Source of the DNA: an uncultured SAR116 cluster alpha proteobacterium
GTDB taxonomy: Bacteria; Pseudomonadota; Alphaproteobacteria; Puniceispirillales; Marisalimonadaceae
DNA: 64,000 bases
Direction: 5' to 3'
Assembly (NCBI GenBank): GCA_902595515.1
Contig: CACJQK010000001.1
Span: forward strand, 236,852-300,851
How positions within the stretch are numbered: the stretch's first letter is position 1; every line of letters starts with the position of its first letter. This document shows, piece by piece, positions 43,759 to 52,612 of this stretch. The translations under genes and the position numbers were made by a program. Below the pieces are notes generated by a model that was not told the DNA's origin, did not search any database, and saw only the letters and a program-made list of their open reading frames with translations.

Positions 43759-45138
43759 ATGAATAATATTGAAATTTCTGTTGCTGAAAAATTTTCAGAT
43801 TGGGTTCATAAACTTAAAATAAAAGATATACCAGAAGAAGTCGTGAATAAATTACAACTTATTATAATAGACTCTTTTGGACTAATGGTTTCAGCTAAAA
43901 ATGAGCCATACATAAAAAGTCTTATTAATGTACTTCAAGAACATGGAAGTTGCACATTAGTTGGCCACAATAAAAAGGTAAATCCTTTCAATGCATCTAT
44001 AATCAATGGAACAGCAATTCATGGTGAAGATTTTGATGATACCTTTGAAGGAACACCTGTTCACGTAGGTTCAGTAATGGTCCCTGCAATATTATCTTCA
44101 GCACAGGCTAAAAATTTAGATGGACAAAAATTTTTAAAAGGTTTGGTTGTAGGATCAGAATTAATTTGTAGACTAGCCTTAGTTGCACCTACTGCAGTCC
44201 ACAGACAAGGTTTTCATCCGACGGCAATTTTTGGAGCTTTTGGTTCATCAATAGGTGTGTCATCTTTGCTTGGGAATACCATAGATGAAATGAGTTCAGG
44301 ATTAGGTATTGTGGGAAGTATGGCTTCTGGAATCATAGAGTATCTAGCCGAAGGCACATCTACGAAACGTCTTCACCCTGGATGGGCTGCTGGGTGTGGA
44401 TGGCAGTCTGCCAATTTCGCTAAATCTGGTTTTTTAGGTCCAAGAACAGTTTTTGAAGGTCAACACGGTGTATTTAATAGTTTTGCTAAGAATAATATTG
44501 AACCTGACTTTTCACATATAACCTCAGATTTGGGAAAAAGGTGGGAAATAAAAAACCTTGCTTTAAAGCCATATGCTTGTGGAACAATGGCACAACCTTT
44601 TATTGATTGTGCTTTAAAATTAAAAGGTAAAATCGGCAATGTTAAGGACATAGATAAAATAATTGCTAGCGTAGGTGAAGGAACAGTCCACAGATTATGG
44701 GAGCCATTAAAGGAAAAACAAAATCCATCCACTCCTTATGGTGCAAAATTTTCTGTTCCATATTGTATTTCAATAGGATTAATTAATGGATCTGCAGGCT
44801 TAAATGAGTTCACTGAAAAATATTTGAAAAATTTGGAAGTGATAAAACTAGCAGCTAAAGTGAATTATAAAATTAATCCAAAAGATGAGTATCCAAAAAA
44901 TTATAGTGGTAAAATAAAAATAATTATGAAAGATGGAATAACTTATTCCTCTTCACAAGAATGTTTGAGAGGTGGCAGACGAGATCCTCTTAGCAGAACT
45001 GAAGTTATAAAAAAATTTGAAGCTAATTTAAAATTTGCAAATGTAAAGTCCAGTGAGATAGAAAAACTATATAATTTCATAACAAATATTTTTAAATCAA
45101 AAAATTTAAACGAATTAAATGAGATTAACTTTAATTAA
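43759..45138 (+). CDS. MmgE/PrpD family protein (copy 3 of 3)
   Basis: A 459-residue MmgE/PrpD protein. HGEDFDDTFEGTPVHVGSV near residue 91 has DDTF where the other two copies have DDTH, GFHPTAIFGAFGS is near 153, and KPYACGTMAQPFIDCA near 271 replaces the basic/Tyr cluster seen in copy 1. These differences suggest a different substrate. It is in one operon with tctCBA, so the transported compound is likely its substrate or a precursor. The stop shares the palindrome TTAATTAA with the convergent gene. Confidence 0.9.
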   Translation: MNNIEISVAEKFSDWVHKLKIKDIPEEVVNKLQLIIIDSFGLMVSAKNEPYIKSLINVLQEHGSCTLVGHNKKVNPFNASIINGTAIHGEDFDDTFEGTPVHVGSVMVPAILSSAQAKNLDGQKFLKGLVVGSELICRLALVAPTAVHRQGFHPTAIFGAFGSSIGVSSLLGNTIDEMSSGLGIVGSMASGIIEYLAEGTSTKRLHPGWAAGCGWQSANFAKSGFLGPRTVFEGQHGVFNSFAKNNIEPDFSHITSDLGKRWEIKNLALKPYACGTMAQPFIDCALKLKGKIGNVKDIDKIIASVGEGTVHRLWEPLKEKQNPSTPYGAKFSVPYCISIGLINGSAGLNEFTEKYLKNLEVIKLAAKVNYKINPKDEYPKNYSGKIKIIMKDGITYSSSQECLRGGRRDPLSRTEVIKKFEANLKFANVKSSEIEKLYNFITNIFKSKNLNELNEINFN

Positions 45139-46144
45139 TTAAATCTTTGCAATTTTTTCCTAACAGTAAATCATAGAATCTCTTCCATTTTTCTGCATAA
45201 TTACTTCTATTTACAACCCAGTCTATATGTTCAGAATGCGGTTTATTTGGATTTATCCTAATTCCCCACAAACCATCAACCTCATTAGGAACTGCTGAAT
45301 ATCTAACATCTGTTATTATATCTTTATCAATTCCTTTTCCAAGATATCCTTGAGAGAACCAATCAAATCTTTTAATATCTTTGAATTGTTGGCTTTTTTT
45401 ATTAAGATTAGAAAAATCAATTGAAAGATCAAGTTTCTTAATTTTTGTACCTTGGCAGTACTCTAATTTAGAAAATAATCTTACTGCATCAACATAGTAA
45501 ACATCATTATGCTCATAGATTGTTTTCCATAAAAATAAATTTCCTAGACTAGGTTTTACAGTTAGATTTTTGATTTCATGACCTCTAAAATTAGCAATTG
45601 ATTTTCCAACATATTCTGCACGATTTTCTTGAAAAGCACCAAAAGTTAGATAAATGAAAATATAAAAAATACCAAGAAGAGTGATAAATTTATTTTTCAT
45701 AATTATTGCAAAAATTATAGCTAAAATTACCGGAATACTTAAAAAAGGATCAACTACTGATATATAATTCCAAGAAATTCTTTCATCAGAAAATGGCCAT
45801 AAAAGCTGGGTCCCATAACTAGTACAAGCATCTAATAAACCATGTGTAGCATAACCAAAAAAACTAAACAGATATGTTTCAAACCAACTTAAATATTTTC
45901 TGAAAAGTATTCTCGAAAATAAAGTTACAATTAAAGCGCCAATTGGTATGAAAATTATGGAGTGTGTAAATTGTCTATGATATTCTAATTTTAATAAAGG
46001 ATCCGACGCAGATCTAATAAAAATGTCTAGATCAGGTGCTAAACCAGCAAGGCAACCTACAATTGATCCCATTAAAATTTTTTTCTTATTAGGCATTGTT
46101 TGAGCAAAAATTGCACCAAATGCACCTTGAGTAACAGGATCCAT
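45131..46144 (-). CDS. YdjM/DUF457-family membrane-bound metal-dependent hydrolase
   Basis: A 337-residue inner-membrane protein. MDPVTQGAFGAIFAQTMP, GLAPDLDIF near residue 36, HRQFTHSIIFIPIGAL near 55 and YATHGLLDACTSYGTQLLWPFSDER near 97 carry the His and Asp residues of the YdjM/LexA-binding (DUF457) family. Some four hydrophobic segments are in the N-terminal half, followed by a soluble domain of about 140 residues with EVDGLWGIRINPNKP. The biochemical role is unknown. A divergent promoter region separates it from the monooxygenase gene. Confidence 0.82.
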   Translation of the reverse strand: MDPVTQGAFGAIFAQTMPNKKKILMGSIVGCLAGLAPDLDIFIRSASDPLLKLEYHRQFTHSIIFIPIGALIVTLFSRILFRKYLSWFETYLFSFFGYATHGLLDACTSYGTQLLWPFSDERISWNYISVVDPFLSIPVILAIIFAIIMKNKFITLLGIFYIFIYLTFGAFQENRAEYVGKSIANFRGHEIKNLTVKPSLGNLFLWKTIYEHNDVYYVDAVRLFSKLEYCQGTKIKKLDLSIDFSNLNKKSQQFKDIKRFDWFSQGYLGKGIDKDIITDVRYSAVPNEVDGLWGIRINPNKPHSEHIDWVVNRSNYAEKWKRFYDLLLGKNCKDLIN

Positions 46145-46247
46145 TATATAACCAAAATTATTAAATAAAATATTTATACACTAAGTTGTCTTGACTGTTC
46201 ATATTTTTTTCTTTTAACATATTAAATTAATTAAAAGAGACTTTTCA

Positions 46248-47864
46248 ATGAACCAAATTAAATTAAATAATAAAGATTATGACGCAATAATCGTAGGAGC
46301 TGGTTTCTCGGGATTATACCAATTGATCTGTCTTCGTGACCAGCTTAACCTTAATTGTGTAGTTTTAGAAACAGGAGATGATGTAGGTGGTACATGGTAT
46401 TGGAACCGCTACCCAGGTGCTAGATGTGATACAGAAAGTCATGCCTATTCTTATTATTTTTCTGAGGAATTACTTAAGGAATGGACATGGTCAGAAAGAT
46501 ATCCAGGGCATGCTGAAATTAGAAGATATATGAATTTTGTTGCTAATAAATTTGATCTCAAAAAAGATATTCTTTTTCAACAAAAAGTTACTAGTGCAAC
46601 ATTTAACAATAATAAAAAAAAATGGAAAGTAGTTTCTAACAAAAAAATAGAGTTTAATGCTAAGTTTCTTATTTCTGCAGTTGGTTGTTTGTCAAATGCT
46701 AATATTCCAAATATACAAGGATTAGACAATTTTGAGGGAAATTACTATCACACTGGGAACTGGCCGAAAAATGGTGTTTCATTTGTTGGCAAAAAGGTTG
46801 GCCAAATTGGAACTGGATCTACTGGTATTCAAGCTGTTCCAGTTATTGCTGAAGAAGCAAAACATTTAACTGTTTTCCAAAGAACTGCAAACTATAGCAT
46901 TCCTGCAAGAAATAAACCTTTAACATCAGAATTTAAAAAACATGTAAAAGAAAATTCAAATATTTACAAAAAACTAATTAAACGAACACCTAATGCTCAT
47001 CCTTTTGAAATAAGTAATCGTAAAGTTTCTGACGTAGATCAAGACGAATTAAATGAAATTTATCAAAAGGCCTGGGAGATAGGGGGACTTCAGTTTAGGG
47101 CTGTGTTTAACGATTTAGTAACTAATATTGATGCTAATAAAACAGCCTCAGATTTTATAAAAAAGAAAATAAGAGAAACTGTTTCAAATAAAAAGTTTGC
47201 TTCAATTTTATCAGATATTGACCACCCTTATGCTGGGAAACGTCCACCCATAGACAGTAATTATTTTGAAACTTTTAACAGGGATAATATCAATTTAGTT
47301 GATCTTCGTAGTGATCCTATTGAAAAAATAGACAAGACTGGAATTAAAACCAAAAATAATCATTTCGAATTAGATATAATTGTTTTTGCAACTGGCTATG
47401 ACGCGATGACTGGACCATTATTAAACATGAACATAACTGGAAAGAATAATTTAAAACTTAAGGATGCATGGAAAGAAGGGCCGAAAACTTTTTTAGGTCT
47501 TCAAGTTCCTGGATTTCCAAATTTGTTTACAATTACAGGGCCAGGTAGTCCATCAGTTTTAACAAATATGCCGATGGCTATTGAACAACATGTAGAATGG
47601 ATTAGAGATTGCATAAAATTTATGAATAAAAAGGATTATTCAACAATTGAAGCAAATACAAATTCTGCTGAGAAATGGGGTGCGGAGGTAAATTTAGTAG
47701 CCAATAAAACACTTTTACCAACTGTAAAACATTCTTGGTATTTAGGAGCAAACATTCCTGGTAAGCCGAGAGTATTCATGCCATATGCAGGTGGTCTTCC
47801 AAGATATACTGAAGTATGTGAAAACATTAAAAATAATAATTATAAAGAATTCAATTTGAATTAG
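46248..47864 (+). CDS. Flavin-containing (Baeyer-Villiger type) monooxygenase
   Basis: A 538-residue FAD- and NADPH-binding monooxygenase. The FAD motif is GAGFSGLYQL near residue 17, GGTWYWNRYPGARCDTESHAYSYY follows near 46, and the Baeyer-Villiger fingerprint F-x-G-x3-H-x3-W is seen as FEGNYYHTGNW near residue 162. The NADPH Rossmann motif is GTGSTG near 185. It inserts oxygen into a ketone to give an ester or lactone, or oxidises N/S atoms. It is a single gene, close to aromatic-ring genes but on the other strand. Confidence 0.92.
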   Translation: MNQIKLNNKDYDAIIVGAGFSGLYQLICLRDQLNLNCVVLETGDDVGGTWYWNRYPGARCDTESHAYSYYFSEELLKEWTWSERYPGHAEIRRYMNFVANKFDLKKDILFQQKVTSATFNNNKKKWKVVSNKKIEFNAKFLISAVGCLSNANIPNIQGLDNFEGNYYHTGNWPKNGVSFVGKKVGQIGTGSTGIQAVPVIAEEAKHLTVFQRTANYSIPARNKPLTSEFKKHVKENSNIYKKLIKRTPNAHPFEISNRKVSDVDQDELNEIYQKAWEIGGLQFRAVFNDLVTNIDANKTASDFIKKKIRETVSNKKFASILSDIDHPYAGKRPPIDSNYFETFNRDNINLVDLRSDPIEKIDKTGIKTKNNHFELDIIVFATGYDAMTGPLLNMNITGKNNLKLKDAWKEGPKTFLGLQVPGFPNLFTITGPGSPSVLTNMPMAIEQHVEWIRDCIKFMNKKDYSTIEANTNSAEKWGAEVNLVANKTLLPTVKHSWYLGANIPGKPRVFMPYAGGLPRYTEVCENIKNNNYKEFNLN

Positions 47865-47867
47865 TTG

Positions 47868-48344
47868 TTAATCATCAATAGTATTTTTTATTTGATTAAT
47901 TTTAGTCCTAATTTTTTTCATTCTTTCTTCAAGAACGTTTTTCTTAGGCGGGTTATTTGAATCAAATTGATCTAAGAGATTCGACATTTCATTTGCTAAT
48001 TCATTACTTTGTCTATTTGAGTCTAAAAGTCTTATCTGAGTTTTTCTAATTAAAGCACTTAATACGACATTAGATTTAATCATTTTTGTAAAGTATGATT
48101 TAGGTATTTTTTTTGCTACTAACTTTTGTGCGCATACTTTAGCAGTAACTGTTCTTGGAACGTTAAGTAAAATGGAAGTTTCACCAAATATTTCTCCCAT
48201 GCCAAGCCTATTAAGTTTCAAGCCATCTTTGGTTTCAATATTTACATATCCTTCTAAAATTAAATATGCTTCAGAGGCTTCGTTTCCAGCTTCATATATA
48301 ACTTCACCAGGTTCCCAAATTGCTGACTTACCATTGTCTTGCAT
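47868..48344 (-). CDS. Cyclic-nucleotide-binding domain protein
   Basis: A 158-residue protein made of one cNMP-binding (CAP-type) beta-barrel (WEPGEVIYEAGNEASEAYLILEGYVNIE, then MGEIFGETSILLNVPRTVTAKV near residue 72, the phosphate-binding cassette) and a helical C-terminus with coiled-coil character (LLDSNRQSNELANEMSNLLD). No HTH is present, so it is not a CRP-type regulator by itself. It may control a partner enzyme or channel. It ends four bases after the convergent monooxygenase and is on the strand of the pca genes. Confidence 0.85.
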   Translation of the reverse strand: MQDNGKSAIWEPGEVIYEAGNEASEAYLILEGYVNIETKDGLKLNRLGMGEIFGETSILLNVPRTVTAKVCAQKLVAKKIPKSYFTKMIKSNVVLSALIRKTQIRLLDSNRQSNELANEMSNLLDQFDSNNPPKKNVLEERMKKIRTKINQIKNTIDD

Positions 48345-48377
48345 CTAATACTCCTCCTGAAGAAAAAGTAAAAAAAT

Positions 48378-48557
48378 TTACACGGGAATATCTAATGGCT
48401 CCATCCAAAAAATGTATCCATAAAATATCAAGTAACAGTAAAATAATAAATAAGCCCACCATGGTTTAGGCTTAAAAGTTTTGCTTTTTTCTTCAATAAC
48501 CTCTAATTCTTCTTTATAATTTTTATAATAATTAACCATAAAATTTGATCTACCCAA
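48378..48557 (-). CDS. Small single-span membrane protein (59 aa)
   Basis: A short gene that starts at TTG (48557) with GGAGAAG four bases upstream; an internal ATG at 48539 would give 53 residues but has no such site. The protein is basic and acidic at the N-terminus (YKNYKEELEVIEEKSK), then KPKPWWAYLLFYCYLIFYGYIFW forms one clear membrane span, followed by MEPLDIPV. The fixed WW at the membrane edge and the good ribosome site argue for a real gene. It lies between pcaG and the cNMP protein on the same strand. Function unknown. Confidence 0.6.
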   Translation of the reverse strand: MGRSNFMVNYYKNYKEELEVIEEKSKTFKPKPWWAYLLFYCYLIFYGYIFWMEPLDIPV

Positions 48558-48584
48558 TTAACTTCTCCGCTATAAATTTAAATT

Positions 48585-49187
48585 TTAAATATCTAAAAAT
48601 ATTGTTTCTTCTTCCCCTTGTAAAAATATATCAAATAAATAACTATGCTTAGAAATTTTTTTGGCAATTAAACTATTTTCATTGCAATTTTTTATTATAG
48701 ATAGAAGTGGATCATTTTTCAATTCATCACCTTCAAAATATATTCGAGTATTAAGTGTCATATTAAGGCCTCTTGAGGAAATAGATAATGAAATATATGG
48801 ACTATGAATTTTCCCGTCAAATCCCTTAAATGATCCAGGTTTAACGGTTTTCAGTATAAACTTTTTTGTCAAATTATTTGGAATAAATCGCGCAAACCCA
48901 CTTTCTTCTCTGAATTCTCCATTTTCATCACACTGCCAAGTTTCTAGCATGACATCATCTAAAGCAAAACCATTACCGTCAAAAACAGAACCTTCAATAG
49001 TTATTAATTCGCTTTCATTTTTATTCTTAAATGGTGTTTCTCCCAAATCGTTTTGATAAAGTTTTTCAATTTTAATTGCATTAGGCATACAACCTATATG
49101 AAGAAAAGGGCCTGCAGTTTGAAAAGGAGTTTCGTCAAGATTTTCTTTTGAAGTAGTCAAATTAAAGGCCTTCTCTTCTATTTTCAA
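48585..49187 (-). CDS. pcaG: Protocatechuate 3,4-dioxygenase, alpha subunit
   Basis: A 200-residue alpha subunit of the intradiol dioxygenase that opens protocatechuate to 3-carboxy-cis,cis-muconate. TPFQTAGPFLHIG near residue 21 is the conserved N-terminal motif, DVMLETWQCDENGEF near 78 and HSPYISLSISSRGLNMTLNTRIYFEGDE near 128 are the intradiol core. The iron ligands lie mainly in the beta subunit, as usual. It overlaps pcaH by 26 bases, so translation is coupled. Confidence 0.92.
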   Translation of the reverse strand: MKIEEKAFNLTTSKENLDETPFQTAGPFLHIGCMPNAIKIEKLYQNDLGETPFKNKNESELITIEGSVFDGNGFALDDVMLETWQCDENGEFREESGFARFIPNNLTKKFILKTVKPGSFKGFDGKIHSPYISLSISSRGLNMTLNTRIYFEGDELKNDPLLSIIKNCNENSLIAKKISKHSYLFDIFLQGEEETIFLDI

Positions 49188-49887
49188 AATATGTTTGTTT
49201 AATACCCCTTAAAACAATATTAAATTTATAAGCTAATAGATTTTGTGTATTTGATCTAGAAGTATCCAATGCCCCAATTAAACTTTTTTTCGCTTTTTCA
49301 TCTGCAATAGAATTAACCATTGGGCAATGTTTCAAGAGAGGATCACCCTCAAAATACATTTGCGTTATTAATCTTTGTCCAAAACTTTTGCCAAATATAG
49401 AAAAATGTATATGCATTGGCCTCCATTCAATTCCTCGATTTGGATATGGATATGGTCCAGGTTGAATAGTTAAAAATTCATAATAACCTCTCGATGTAGT
49501 CAGACACCTTCCACAACCAGCAAAATTAGGATCAATTGGTGCTGAATTTTTATCTTTATCATGTAAATATTTACCAGCTGAATTAGCTTGCCAAATTTCG
49601 ATAAGTGCTCCTTCGATTGGATTAGAAAATTGGTCAGATACAGTTCCATAGACAATAATTTTATGACCAAGTGGAGATTTTTTATTTTTAGAAAAATTTA
49701 ACGTTAAATTGTTGTCTAGTTCACCAATAATATTTTTGTTAAAGATTGGCCCTAAAATTTCACTATCTGAAGATGGAAAAGAAATTTTTTTATTTTTAGG
49801 AGCTCTAAAAATACTAGATTTATAATCGGGAAAATCTAGTTCAGGTTGTTTGTTATAATTTCTTCTAATTAATGATTTAACACTCAT
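49162..49887 (-). CDS. pcaH: Protocatechuate 3,4-dioxygenase, beta subunit
   Basis: The 241-residue catalytic subunit of protocatechuate 3,4-dioxygenase. IEIWQANSAGKYLHD near residue 99 and the iron-binding region PGPYPYPNRGIEWRPMHIHFSIFG near 140 supply the two Tyr and two His ligands. GQRLITQMYFEGDP follows. The ATG at 49887 with GGA upstream is preferred; a TTG 21 bases earlier would extend it. It follows pobA after about 40 bases, so hydroxylation of 4-hydroxybenzoate and ring opening are in one operon. Confidence 0.93.
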   Translation of the reverse strand: MSVKSLIRRNYNKQPELDFPDYKSSIFRAPKNKKISFPSSDSEILGPIFNKNIIGELDNNLTLNFSKNKKSPLGHKIIVYGTVSDQFSNPIEGALIEIWQANSAGKYLHDKDKNSAPIDPNFAGCGRCLTTSRGYYEFLTIQPGPYPYPNRGIEWRPMHIHFSIFGKSFGQRLITQMYFEGDPLLKHCPMVNSIADEKAKKSLIGALDTSRSNTQNLLAYKFNIVLRGIKQTYFENRREGL

Positions 49888-49925
49888 ACTTTTTTCCAAA
49901 TTTACCAAATTATTTATAATTAAGG

Positions 49926-51095
49926 TTAATAAGGTAAACCAACATAATTTTCTGCCAAAACCCTCTGAGATGCAACAGAATTTTCTAGATATTCTATTTC
50001 TGAATCCTGTATTCGTTGATCAAAAGAAGACTGTTTAGGAAATTTATGAAAAGTTGTTGTCATCCACCAGCTAAATCTAATAGTTTTCCAAACTCTAGAT
50101 AATGCATTTTGTGAATACATTTTTAAATCATCTTTTGTATTAAATTGGTAATAATTTTTTAAAGCATTATGTAAATAATATACATCTGAAACAGCTAAAT
50201 TTAAACCTTTGGCTCCAGTTGGAGGCACTATATGAGCAGCGTCACCAACTAAGAACAATTTTTTCCAACTCATAGGCTCACAAACAAATGAACGCAATGG
50301 AGCAATTGATTTTTCAATTGAAATTCCTGTTACAATTGTGTCAGCAGCCTCAGTTGGAAGTCTCTTTTTTAGTTCATCCCAAAATTTTTTATCTGTCCAA
50401 TTTTCAACCTTTTCATTTATCGGAGTTTGTATGTAATATCTACTCAATTTTTTGTTTCTCATCGAGGCTAGTGCAAAACCATTACCATGATTTGCATATA
50501 TTAATTCATCACTCACTGGAGGAGTTTCTGATAAAATCCCCAACCAACCAAACGGATATATTCTCTCATAATTTTTAACTATTGATTTGGGAATAATGCT
50601 TCTACTTACTCCATGAAAACCATCACAGCCAGCGATCCAATCACACATAATTTTCTTTTCCGTACCATTTTTTTTGAATGTTACAAATGGAGTTTCTGTA
50701 CTAACAGCTTGAGGTAAAACATCCTCAGCATTGTTTATTATTTCCCCATTTTCTTTTTTTATTATGCTATATAAATCCTTAGTTACTTCTGTTTGTCCAT
50801 AAACAGTTACATGTTTATTAGTTAATTTTTTTAAATTAATTCTAAAACCGTGATTTTTAAATGATAGTTGTATACCATCGTGTTTAAAGCTTTCTCTTTC
50901 AAGCCTATTCGAAACACCCGCTCTTTTAAGCATTTCAATTGTTCCACTTTCCAAAACTCCAGCCCTAATTCTACCAGTAACATGCTCTTCAGATTGTTTT
51001 TCGAGAACTATATTGTTAATGCCGTCAATAGACAAAAGTCTTGATAATAATAAACCTGAAGGACCACCTCCAATTATTACAACATTTGTCCTCAT
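49926..51095 (-). CDS. pobA: 4-Hydroxybenzoate 3-monooxygenase
   Basis: A 389-residue flavoprotein hydroxylase that converts 4-hydroxybenzoate to protocatechuate. The FAD-binding motif is IIGGGPSGLLLSRLL at residues 7-21, the second motif GCDGFHGVSR is near 160, and the third, LVGDAAHIVPPTGAKGLNLAVSD, is near 280. RIRAGVLESGTIEML near 42 is typical of PobA and the length is standard. The gene precedes pcaHG on the same strand. Later beta-ketoadipate genes (pcaC, pcaD, pcaIJF) are not visible. Confidence 0.94.
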   Translation of the reverse strand: MRTNVVIIGGGPSGLLLSRLLSIDGINNIVLEKQSEEHVTGRIRAGVLESGTIEMLKRAGVSNRLERESFKHDGIQLSFKNHGFRINLKKLTNKHVTVYGQTEVTKDLYSIIKKENGEIINNAEDVLPQAVSTETPFVTFKKNGTEKKIMCDWIAGCDGFHGVSRSIIPKSIVKNYERIYPFGWLGILSETPPVSDELIYANHGNGFALASMRNKKLSRYYIQTPINEKVENWTDKKFWDELKKRLPTEAADTIVTGISIEKSIAPLRSFVCEPMSWKKLFLVGDAAHIVPPTGAKGLNLAVSDVYYLHNALKNYYQFNTKDDLKMYSQNALSRVWKTIRFSWWMTTTFHKFPKQSSFDQRIQDSEIEYLENSVASQRVLAENYVGLPY

Positions 51096-51118
51096 ACAAA
51101 TTTATCCTCAATTAATAA

Positions 51119-51505
51119 TTACTTTAAATAGGTAACCAATAAAAAAATACTTCCAATTATCTGTAGAAAATTTATAAATACTGATAATTTGTGTAATTTG
51201 TTAAACTTACTTTCATCCCCCAAATCTTTCGATTTATTAATCATAGGCATCAAGACTTGCCTCGAGAAAATAAATCCAAGCATTATAAGTAAAAAAATTA
51301 ACATGGATAATTTAATTTGATAATATGATGAAAGGGTAAGCCCGATTACACTCAGAACAAAACCATAAAGATAGTATTTTGGAAAAAAGATTCTAAGAAA
51401 TTTAGATGACTGTTTTTCATCTAAGACTTTAAATACAGAAGTAGCTACAACTAATGGAAAAAAAATCATAAAACTTAATATTGCCGCAGCCACCAATGTT
51501 AACAA
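51119..51505 (-). CDS. DUF4149-like small membrane protein
   Basis: A 128-residue protein with four hydrophobic segments; FFPLVVATSVFKVLDEKQSSKFLRIFFPKYYLYG near residue 15 is the DUF4149/TMEM205 core, with QVLMPMINKSKDLGD in the middle. Its function is unknown. It lies 23 bases upstream of pobA on the same strand, and may be in the same transcript or simply next to it. Confidence 0.78.
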   Translation of the reverse strand: MLTLVAAAILSFMIFFPLVVATSVFKVLDEKQSSKFLRIFFPKYYLYGFVLSVIGLTLSSYYQIKLSMLIFLLIMLGFIFSRQVLMPMINKSKDLGDESKFNKLHKLSVFINFLQIIGSIFLLVTYLK

Positions 51506-51601
51506 ATTTCACTCCTATTAAATGAATAATTTTTATTTTCTTATATCAATTATTATCATAGAGTATATTTTGTTTTAATAAAGTATTCATGAGCAATAAT
51601 A

Positions 51602-52144
51602 ATGAACAAAAATATCATACATTATTCTGTAGATACATTAATTTCAGAAAAAGAAATAAAGAAACGTATTATTGAACTAGGCGAAGAGGTGAACCTTTTC
51701 TACGAAAAGACAAAAAAACTTTTAGTTGTTGGATTATTACGAGGTTCTTTTGTATTTATTGCGGATTTAGTAAGAGAGCTTAAAATACCTGTTGAAGTTG
51801 ATTTTATGACTGCCTCCAGTTACGGAAACTCTATGCAATCTTCAAATAATATTAGAATTTTGACTGACTTAAATACTGATATTAAGAATTTAGATGTACT
51901 CTTGGTAGAAGATATTATTGATACTGGACACACTCTTAATCAAGTAATCAAGTTACTAAAAAGTAGAAAACCTAAAAGTTTAGAAGTATGTTGCTTATTA
52001 AATAAATTTTCGCGACGGGAAACAGATATTGAAAGTAAATGGGTAGGTTTTGATATTCCAGACGAGTTTGTTGTTGGTTATGGAATTGATTACGCACAAG
52101 ATAATCGACATTTGCCATTTATAGGTAAAGTTGTACAAGAATAA
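51602..52144 (+). CDS. hpt: Hypoxanthine(-guanine) phosphoribosyltransferase
   Basis: A 180-residue purine-salvage enzyme that joins hypoxanthine or guanine to PRPP. The PRPP-binding signature is VLLVEDIIDTGHTL near residue 100, the PPi loop is LLRGSFVFIADLVRE near 46, and the base-binding C-terminus is FDIPDEFVVGYGIDYAQ near 155. Length and motif order are normal. It is a single plus-strand gene; an inverted repeat follows its stop. Confidence 0.95.
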   Translation: MNKNIIHYSVDTLISEKEIKKRIIELGEEVNLFYEKTKKLLVVGLLRGSFVFIADLVRELKIPVEVDFMTASSYGNSMQSSNNIRILTDLNTDIKNLDVLLVEDIIDTGHTLNQVIKLLKSRKPKSLEVCCLLNKFSRRETDIESKWVGFDIPDEFVVGYGIDYAQDNRHLPFIGKVVQE

Positions 52145-52147
52145 GTT

Positions 52148-52210
52148 GGGAATAGCTTTAATTATTTACCTTATTTAGGATAATCGTGGAGATTTTAAAA
52201 AGCTATTCCC
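52148..52210. repeat. 12-bp perfect inverted repeat with 39-base loop after hpt
   Basis: GGGAATAGCTTT at 52148-52159 is matched by its reverse complement at 52199-52210. The 39-base loop is partly AT-rich but contains TAATCGTGGAG. It lies in the convergent spacer between hpt and the next minus-strand gene. A terminator normally has a shorter loop, so this could be a bidirectional RNA structure or a small mobile-element remnant. No T-run follows. Confidence 0.65.
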
Positions 52211-52252
52211 TTCATAGTACATTTTGCAAATTATATGCCAAAAAATTTATAT

Positions 52253-52579
52253 TTATTCTATTTTACTAAAATCTTTTAAATCAATTCTAGGAGAGTATTC
52301 TACCTCACACTCACCTTCAGTAAATGAAACTGTTCCTCCCATTTCCTTAATATCTTGCCAAAATTGATTAGTCCATCCAGCCCTTTGTTTATTGACATAT
52401 TCCTTATTTTTGAAAAGATGAAATATCTCTATTGAGTTTTCGGTAACATTTGTGAAAGCTCTAATTATCATGTCTCCATCTTGAAACATATCTTTACTTC
52501 TACTTTTTAAAGCGTTTATTATAGCCTCTTTTGCCAATTTATTTTGAAACTTGATTGATCTAGTCACAGCCCACATCAT
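52253..52579 (-). CDS. Hypothetical protein (108 aa)
   Basis: Not recognised. The sequence MMWAVTRSIKFQNKLAKEAIINALKSR, DMIIRAFTNVTENSIEIFHLFKN and KEYVNKQRAGWTNQFWQDIKEMGG looks like a small alpha/beta stress- or ABM-like domain, without signal peptide or membrane span. A second Met at residue 2 is an equally possible start. It lies downstream of the alcohol dehydrogenase gene on the same strand with about 33 bases between and is probably co-transcribed with it. Confidence 0.6.
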   Translation of the reverse strand: MMWAVTRSIKFQNKLAKEAIINALKSRSKDMFQDGDMIIRAFTNVTENSIEIFHLFKNKEYVNKQRAGWTNQFWQDIKEMGGTVSFTEGECEVEYSPRIDLKDFSKIE

Positions 52580-52612
52580 TTTCTCCTATAAAATTCTATA
52601 ATTACAATATTA

